From Acetobacteraceae bacterium (GTDB lineage: Bacteria; Pseudomonadota; Alphaproteobacteria; Acetobacterales; Acetobacteraceae): 9,497 nucleotides of DNA. Of the stretch, positions 5,645-9,497 are shown one piece after another. Location of the stretch: the NCBI GenBank assembly GCA_003133265.1, contig PKWQ01000395.1, forward strand, positions 2,992 through 12,488. The letters are read 5' to 3'. A program made the position numbers and the translations under genes. The notes under the pieces are model-generated. The model ran no database searches. It saw only the letters and a list, made by a program, of their open reading frames with translations, and was not told where the DNA came from. Positions within the stretch are counted from its first letter, which is position 1; each line of letters opens with the position of its first letter.

Positions 5645-6532
5645 ATGTCCACCACCCATGCCGCCCGCCTGCGTGCCCTGCTGAAGTCCGAGCAGATGGT
5701 GATCGCGCCCGGCGCCTATGACGCGATCACCGCCCGCACCATCGCCCAGGCCGGCTTTCCCGTTGTCTACATGACCGGGGCCGGCACCGCCGCCAGCCTC
5801 GGCTATCCCGATTTCGGCCTGGTGACGATGACCGAGATGGTGGCCAACGCCGCGCGCATCGTCCGCGCCGCCGACCTGCCGGTGATCGCCGACGCCGACA
5901 CCGGCTATGGCAACGAACTGAACGTGGTGCGCACGGTGCAGGAGCACGAGCGCGCCGGGACCGCCGGCATCCATATCGAGGACCAGGTGAGCCCCAAGCG
6001 ATGCGGCCATCTCGACGACAAGGAGATCGTGCCGCGCGAAGACTTCGTCGCCAAGATCCGCGCCGCCGTGGCGGCCCGCCGCGACGCCGATTTCCTGGTG
6101 ATCGCCCGCACCGATTCCCGCGCCAGCGCCGGGCTGGACGAGGCCGTGGCGCGCGGCAATCTGGCGCTGGAAGCCGGAGCGGACATGGTATTCCTGGAGG
6201 CGGCGCAGAGCCTGGAGGAACTCGCCGCGGTGCCGCGACTGGTGCGCGGACCATGCCTGCTGAACGTGGTGCGCGGCGGCAAGACCCCGGAGATCAACCT
6301 GCTGGACGCCCAGTCGATGGGCTATCGCGTCGCCATCGTCCCCGGCCTGCTGATGAAGGCCGTGCTGGGCACCTGCGACGCCATGCTGGCGGAGCTGAAG
6401 CGCACCCATGTGCATCCCGTGCCGGCCAGCGACATGACCGTGCGGCAGGTGTTCAACCGGTTCGGCGCCGAGGAATGGGAGACCTATCGCACCCGCTTCC
6501 GCGACGCGGCACCTGCGAAGGCGGCCGAGTGA
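5645..6532 (+). CDS. Isocitrate lyase/PEP mutase-superfamily carbon-carbon lyase
   Basis: A 295-residue cytosolic Mg2+-dependent enzyme with a TIM-barrel fold. The metal-binding loop is ADADTGYGN (82-90), Glu112 lies in GIHIEDQV, and the catalytic loop KRCGH has Cys120. The Cys loop marks lyases acting on 2-hydroxy or branched dicarboxylates (2-methylisocitrate, 2,3-dimethylmalate and relatives) rather than PEP mutase itself. The DADTGYGN loop is closer to the dimethylmalate-lyase/oxaloacetate-decarboxylase-like branch than to PrpB, which has DADIGFG. The length is typical. The start at 5645 has a strong ribosome site; an in-frame extension to 5291 runs antisense to the fixL-type gene and is rejected. 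Its stop overlaps the GTG start of the LeuC-type gene by four bases, so the three genes form an operon and probably act on connected substrates. The exact substrate cannot be read from sequence. Confidence 0.92.
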   Translation: MSTTHAARLRALLKSEQMVIAPGAYDAITARTIAQAGFPVVYMTGAGTAASLGYPDFGLVTMTEMVANAARIVRAADLPVIADADTGYGNELNVVRTVQEHERAGTAGIHIEDQVSPKRCGHLDDKEIVPREDFVAKIRAAVAARRDADFLVIARTDSRASAGLDEAVARGNLALEAGADMVFLEAAQSLEELAAVPRLVRGPCLLNVVRGGKTPEINLLDAQSMGYRVAIVPGLLMKAVLGTCDAMLAELKRTHVHPVPASDMTVRQVFNRFGAEEWETYRTRFRDAAPAKAAE

Positions 6533-7941
6533 CAACGCCCCGGACCCTGTTCGAGAAGATCTGGGAGCGCCATACCGTCCAGGTTCGCCCGGACGGGGCA
6601 ACGCTGCTGCATGTGGCGCGGCATCTGGTGCATGACGGCTCGCGCGCCGGATTCCAGGCGCTGACGGAACGCGGGCTGCCGGTCCGCCACCCGGAACGGA
6701 CGTTCGGCACGCCCGACCACTATGTCTCCACCGCCAGCCACGACCTGGCGGCGATCACCGAACCCTACCGGCGCGAGATGGTGACCGCGCTCACGGCAAA
6801 TGCCCGCGAGCACGGCGTCACGCTGTTCGACCTGGGCGATCGCCGCCAGGGCATCGTGCATGTGATCGGGCCGGAGCAGGGGATCACCCAGCCCGGCCTG
6901 CTGATGGTCTGCGGCGACAGCCACACCGCGACGCACGGCGCGCTGGGGGCGCTGGCGTTCGGCATCGGAGCCTCGGAGGTATCGCATGTGCTGGCCACCC
7001 AGACATTGTGGCAGACGCGCCCGAAATCCATGCGCGTCGCCGTCGAGGGCCAACTGGGCGCCTGGGTCACGCCGAAGGACGTGATCCTGGCGATCATCGC
7101 CCGGATCGGGGCGGCCGGCGGTACCGGGCATGTCATCGAATATGCCGGCTCCGCATTCCGCGCGATGTCGATGGAAGGGCGGCTGACCGTCTGCAACATG
7201 TCGATCGAGGCGGGCGCGCGCGCCGGCATGGTGGCGCCGGACGAGACCACCTATGCCTATCTGCGCGGCCGCCCCTATGCGCCGCAAGGGCCGATGTGGG
7301 ACCGCGCGCTGGCGTTCTGGCGCGGCCTGCCCAGCGACCCCGGCGCCGTCTTCGACCGCGAGGTGACGCTGAGCGGGGCCGACATCGCACCGATGGTGAC
7401 CTGGGGCACCAGCCCCGAGGACGCCGCCCCGATAACCGGCGACGTGCCCGACCCGGCGCGGGCGCCGACCGCCGAACGGCGCGAGGCGATGGCGCGCGCG
7501 CTGGCCTATATGGGGCTGGAGCCGGGCACCGCGATCGCGGCCATACCAGTGGACCGGGTGTTCATCGGCTCCTGCACCAATTCACGCATCGAGGATCTGC
7601 GCAGCGCCGCCGCGATCGCCCGGGGACGCAAGGCGCTGGTGCCGGCGATGGTTGTCGCCGGCTCCGGCCTGGTCAAGGCGCAGGCGGAAGCCGAAGGGCT
7701 GCACACGGTGTTTCTGGAGGCGGGGTTCGAGTGGCGCGAGCCGGGCTGCTCGATGTGCGTGGGCATGAACGGCGACCTGGTGGCAGCCGGGGAGCATTGC
7801 GCCTCCACCTCCAACCGCAATTTCGTCGGGCGGCAAGGGCGGGGCGCGCGGACCCATCTGCTCAGCCCGGCGATGGCGGCGGCGGCGGCGATAACCGGGC
7901 GGATGACCGATGTGCGGCAATTGATGGCGGGAGCGGCGTGA
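6529..7941 (+). CDS. leuC: LeuC-type large subunit of an isopropylmalate dehydratase-family hydro-lyase
   Basis: A 470-residue aconitase-superfamily subunit that binds a 4Fe-4S cluster and isomerises or dehydrates a hydroxy-dicarboxylate together with the small subunit encoded next. All three cluster cysteines are present: Cys349 in IGSCTNSR, and Cys407 and Cys410 in PGCSMC. The GDSHTATHGALGALAFGIGASEV block is canonical for LeuC. The start is GTG at 6529, inside the lyase stop as GTGA, with AAGG seven bases upstream; an ATG start is not available nearby. It ends TGATG, sharing one base with the leuD start. The name follows the family, but linkage to a C-C lyase instead of leuA or leuB suggests a different substrate, such as a dimethylmalate or citramalate-like acid. 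A (GGC)5 run near 7875-7890 simply encodes alanines. Confidence 0.94.
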   Translation: MTTPRTLFEKIWERHTVQVRPDGATLLHVARHLVHDGSRAGFQALTERGLPVRHPERTFGTPDHYVSTASHDLAAITEPYRREMVTALTANAREHGVTLFDLGDRRQGIVHVIGPEQGITQPGLLMVCGDSHTATHGALGALAFGIGASEVSHVLATQTLWQTRPKSMRVAVEGQLGAWVTPKDVILAIIARIGAAGGTGHVIEYAGSAFRAMSMEGRLTVCNMSIEAGARAGMVAPDETTYAYLRGRPYAPQGPMWDRALAFWRGLPSDPGAVFDREVTLSGADIAPMVTWGTSPEDAAPITGDVPDPARAPTAERREAMARALAYMGLEPGTAIAAIPVDRVFIGSCTNSRIEDLRSAAAIARGRKALVPAMVVAGSGLVKAQAEAEGLHTVFLEAGFEWREPGCSMCVGMNGDLVAAGEHCASTSNRNFVGRQGRGARTHLLSPAMAAAAAITGRMTDVRQLMAGAA

Positions 7942-8561
7942 TGCGGAAATTCGAGACGCTGGAGGCGGTGGCCGCGCCGCTGGACATGGCGAACACCGAC
8001 ACCGACCAGATCATTCCCGCCCGCTTCCTGTGGCGGCCGCGCTCGGAGGGGTATGGCCATCTGCTGTTCAACGATCTGCGCACCAACCAGGACGGCAGCC
8101 CGAAGCCCGGCTTCGTGCTCGACCGTCCCGCCTGCAAGGATGCAGGCATCCTGGTGGGCGACCGCAATTTCGGCTGCGGCTCCTCGCGCGAGCATGCGGT
8201 GTGGGCGCTGATGGATGCCGGGATCGGCGTGGTGATCGCGCCCAGCTTCGGCGACATCTTCTTCAACAACAGCTTCAAGAACGGCCTGCTGCCGATCGTG
8301 CTGCCCGAGGCGCGGTGCGCCGAGTTGCGCGCGGCCCTGGCCCGCAACCCCGGCGCAAGGCTGGTGGTGGATCTCCAGGCGCAGACCGTCACCGGGCCGG
8401 CGGGGGTAAACGACGGCTTCGGCACCGACCATTTCGACGTGGACCCGTTCCGCAAGCAGCTGCTGCTGTCGGGGCTGGACGATATCAGCTTCACGCTGAG
8501 CCAGCAGGATTTGATCGCCGCGTTCGAGGCAAAATTCGCGGCGGAGATGCCGTGGCTTTGA
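7941..8561 (+). CDS. leuD: LeuD-type small subunit of the same hydro-lyase
   Basis: A 206-residue swivel-domain partner of the LeuC-type protein; the active site forms between the two. The hallmark GDRNFGCGSSREHAVWAL (73-90) and SFGDIFFNNSFKNGLLP are present, and length is normal. The substrate-recognition loop after IIPARFL reads WRPRSEGYGHLLF. This differs from the loop I recall for leucine-pathway LeuD proteins (basic, then TGLG/TGFG), supporting a paralogue with altered substrate. The ATG shares its A with the leuC TGA, giving translational coupling. The gene ends 29 bases before the convergent permease gene. The gap holds the palindrome GCGGGCCCGC (8581-8590) but no clear terminator. Confidence 0.94.
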   Translation: MRKFETLEAVAAPLDMANTDTDQIIPARFLWRPRSEGYGHLLFNDLRTNQDGSPKPGFVLDRPACKDAGILVGDRNFGCGSSREHAVWALMDAGIGVVIAPSFGDIFFNNSFKNGLLPIVLPEARCAELRAALARNPGARLVVDLQAQTVTGPAGVNDGFGTDHFDVDPFRKQLLLSGLDDISFTLSQQDLIAAFEAKFAAEMPWL

Positions 8562-8590
8562 AGCATGGGCTCTGACGGTCGCGGGCCCGC

Positions 8591-9325
8591 TCAGCTCGCG
8601 TGGTGCGCCCGCCGGTCCAGCGCCAGCATCGCGCCATTGGCGCACACCGCGAACACGATCACGATCAGCGTCACCGACGTGGTCATGCGTACGTCGTGCG
8701 AGTTGATGCCGTTGATGATCAGGAAGCCCAGGCCGCGCTGGGAGGCGAACATCTCGCCGATCAGCACCCCCAGCAGCGTCAGCGCGAAACCCAGGCGCAG
8801 GCCGGTGACGATCTCGGGCATCACCGCCGGGCCCAGCACGGTGACGGCGGTCTGCACCGGCGCCAGGCGCAGCGCGCGGGCGGTGCGCAGCAGGACGGGG
8901 GGAATGTTCTTCACCGCGGCCAGGGTGAACAGGATCACCGGGATCATGCCGTGGATCACCCCAAACGCCACCTTCGCCGACAGGCCGAGGCCGAAGATCA
9001 GCAGCATCACCGGATACAGCGTGACTTTCGGGATGGTGTAGAGCGAGGCCAGCACGGGTTCGGCCACGTCGCCGGCGAAGCGGCGCAGGCCCAGCAACAG
9101 GCCCAGCACGATACCGCCGGTGGCGGATATCGCCAGCGCATACAGAAATGCCAGCAACGTCGCCCCGACATGGCCGTAGAACGTCGCGCGCCCCAGCAGT
9201 TGGGCGGCGAACGCGAAGGTGGTTGCCGGCGAGGTGATCGCCACATCCCCGGCATAGGCGAACAAGCCCTGCCACCCCGCCAGGATAACCAGGATGATGA
9301 TGGCGTTGTCCGCGAGCCGCTTCAC
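8591..9325 (-). CDS. ABC importer permease, NitT/TauT type
   Basis: A 244-residue inner-membrane permease with about six hydrophobic helices, beginning NAIIILVILAGWQGLF (7-22). The BPD_transp_1 coupling loop lies at about 148-180 (RTARALRLAPVQTAVTVLGP, then MPEIVTGLRLG), ending in LLGVLIGEM as in SsuC/TauC/NrtB-like permeases. Its EAA position reads RTA, a mild deviation. The start is ambiguous. An ATG at 9382 would overlap the upstream gene by 44 bases and add a charged, non-conserved leader, so I prefer GTG at 9325, which gives the normal family length; its ribosome site is weak. It follows another permease gene in the same direction, so the importer may have two different permeases. The substrate class (sulfonate, nitrate, pyrimidine or organic acid) cannot be told without the binding protein. 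Confidence 0.92.
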   Translation of the reverse strand: MKRLADNAIIILVILAGWQGLFAYAGDVAITSPATTFAFAAQLLGRATFYGHVGATLLAFLYALAISATGGIVLGLLLGLRRFAGDVAEPVLASLYTIPKVTLYPVMLLIFGLGLSAKVAFGVIHGMIPVILFTLAAVKNIPPVLLRTARALRLAPVQTAVTVLGPAVMPEIVTGLRLGFALTLLGVLIGEMFASQRGLGFLIINGINSHDVRMTTSVTLIVIVFAVCANGAMLALDRRAHHAS

Positions 9326-9346
9326 GACGAGGCTCGCTTCACGACG
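9318..9346. repeat. 17-bp-period tandem duplication at the permease gene junction
   Basis: The 12-base word CGCTTCACGACG (plus strand) occurs at 9318-9329 and 9335-9346, 17 bases apart. On the coding (minus) strand it reads CGTCGTGAAGCG. The first-read copy supplies the TGA stop of the upstream permease (9341-9339) and the second supplies the GTG start of the downstream one (9325). In each copy GTGA is the potential overlapping start/stop, as actually used at 6529-6532. A single overlap appears to have been duplicated, separating stop and start. Confidence 0.7.
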
Positions 9347-9497
9347 GGGCCCGCCGGCGGGCCAGCCGCGTCTCCCACACATGCAGCGTACCGTTCACGC
9401 CAACCGCCACCAGCAGCACGAACAGCATCAGCGCATACATCTTCTTGTTCTCGAAACTCTCATAGGCAAAGGCGATGCCATAGCCCAGGCCACCGCC
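9339..9497 (-). CDS. Second ABC permease, C-terminal end (5' part outside window)
   Basis: An open frame enters at the window end and gives 52 residues before TGA at 9341-9339. It starts GGGLGYGIAFAYESFENKK, continues with one hydrophobic helix (MYALMLFVLLVAVGVNGTL), and ends with a basic tail ETRLARRRAPS. A 'GLGY' turn, a final membrane helix and a cytoplasmic Arg-rich tail are the usual end of NitT/TauT-type permeases. It lies directly upstream of the full permease gene in the same direction, so both probably belong to one importer operon whose ATPase and binding protein are beyond the edge. It is too short for exact family placement. Confidence 0.82.
   Translation of the reverse strand, partial: GGGLGYGIAFAYESFENKKMYALMLFVLLVAVGVNGTLHVWETRLARRRAPS

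Noticed and set aside
7875..7890. (GGC)5 simple repeat as a phase-variation tract in leuC
   Set aside because: The unit is a codon in frame, so changes in copy number would only alter the number of alanines.
8562..8590. Terminator between leuD and the convergent permease gene
   Set aside because: Only a loopless 10-bp palindrome (GCGGGCCCGC) is present with no T run; too weak to call.
7506..9275. Long minus-strand open frame of 589 codons across leuC, leuD and the permease
   Set aside because: It is antisense to two well-supported genes and out of frame with the permease; its Arg/His/Ala-rich translation is a product of high GC.

Overview
The window is GC-rich, densely packed bacterial DNA of alphaproteobacterial character. 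I would guess Rhodospirillales or Acetobacteraceae, from the codon use and from protein families such as an FixL-type haem-PAS kinase and a FixK-type regulator; the exact genus cannot be read from this sequence. There are no RNA genes, CRISPR arrays, insertion sequences or prophage genes.

Left edge (1-373): the last 53 codons of ketol-acid reductoisomerase (ilvC, plus strand), followed by a perfect 11-bp hairpin and a short empty stretch.

Oxygen/stress signalling block (374-5508): reading on the minus strand are a FixK/FNR-type regulator (1453-2151), a degenerate single-domain receiver protein (1049-1417) and an Hsp20 small heat-shock chaperone (374-889). Divergent from the FixK gene is an OmpR/PhoB-type response regulator (2340-3080, plus). 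Converging on it with a 16-bp gap is a large soluble hybrid histidine kinase (3097-5508, minus) whose third PAS domain carries the FixL haem-binding signature. A hybrid FixL, an OmpR-type regulator and a FixK-type protein side by side match the parts list of the hFixL-FxkR-FixK cascade known from Rhizobium etli. A candidate FNR/FixK box lies upstream of hsp20, with a 10-bp-period direct repeat next to it. The proposed flow is: low O2, then haem-PAS kinase, then OmpR regulator, then FixK, then hsp20 and distant targets, with the degenerate receiver as a possible modulator. The order of flow is inference.

Carboxylic-acid block (5645-8561, plus): an isocitrate lyase/PEP mutase-superfamily lyase, then a LeuC-type and a LeuD-type aconitase-family subunit, joined by stop/start overlaps (GTGA and TGATG), so almost certainly one translationally coupled operon. 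A C-C lyase next to a two-subunit hydro-lyase, with no leuB or leuA, suggests breakdown or interconversion of a branched C5-C6 di- or hydroxy-acid (for example a dimethylmalate-like substrate) rather than ordinary leucine synthesis.

Right edge (8591-9497, minus): two consecutive permease genes of a NitT/TauT-type ABC importer, the upstream one cut by the window end. A 17-bp tandem duplication sits exactly at the junction of their stop and start codons.
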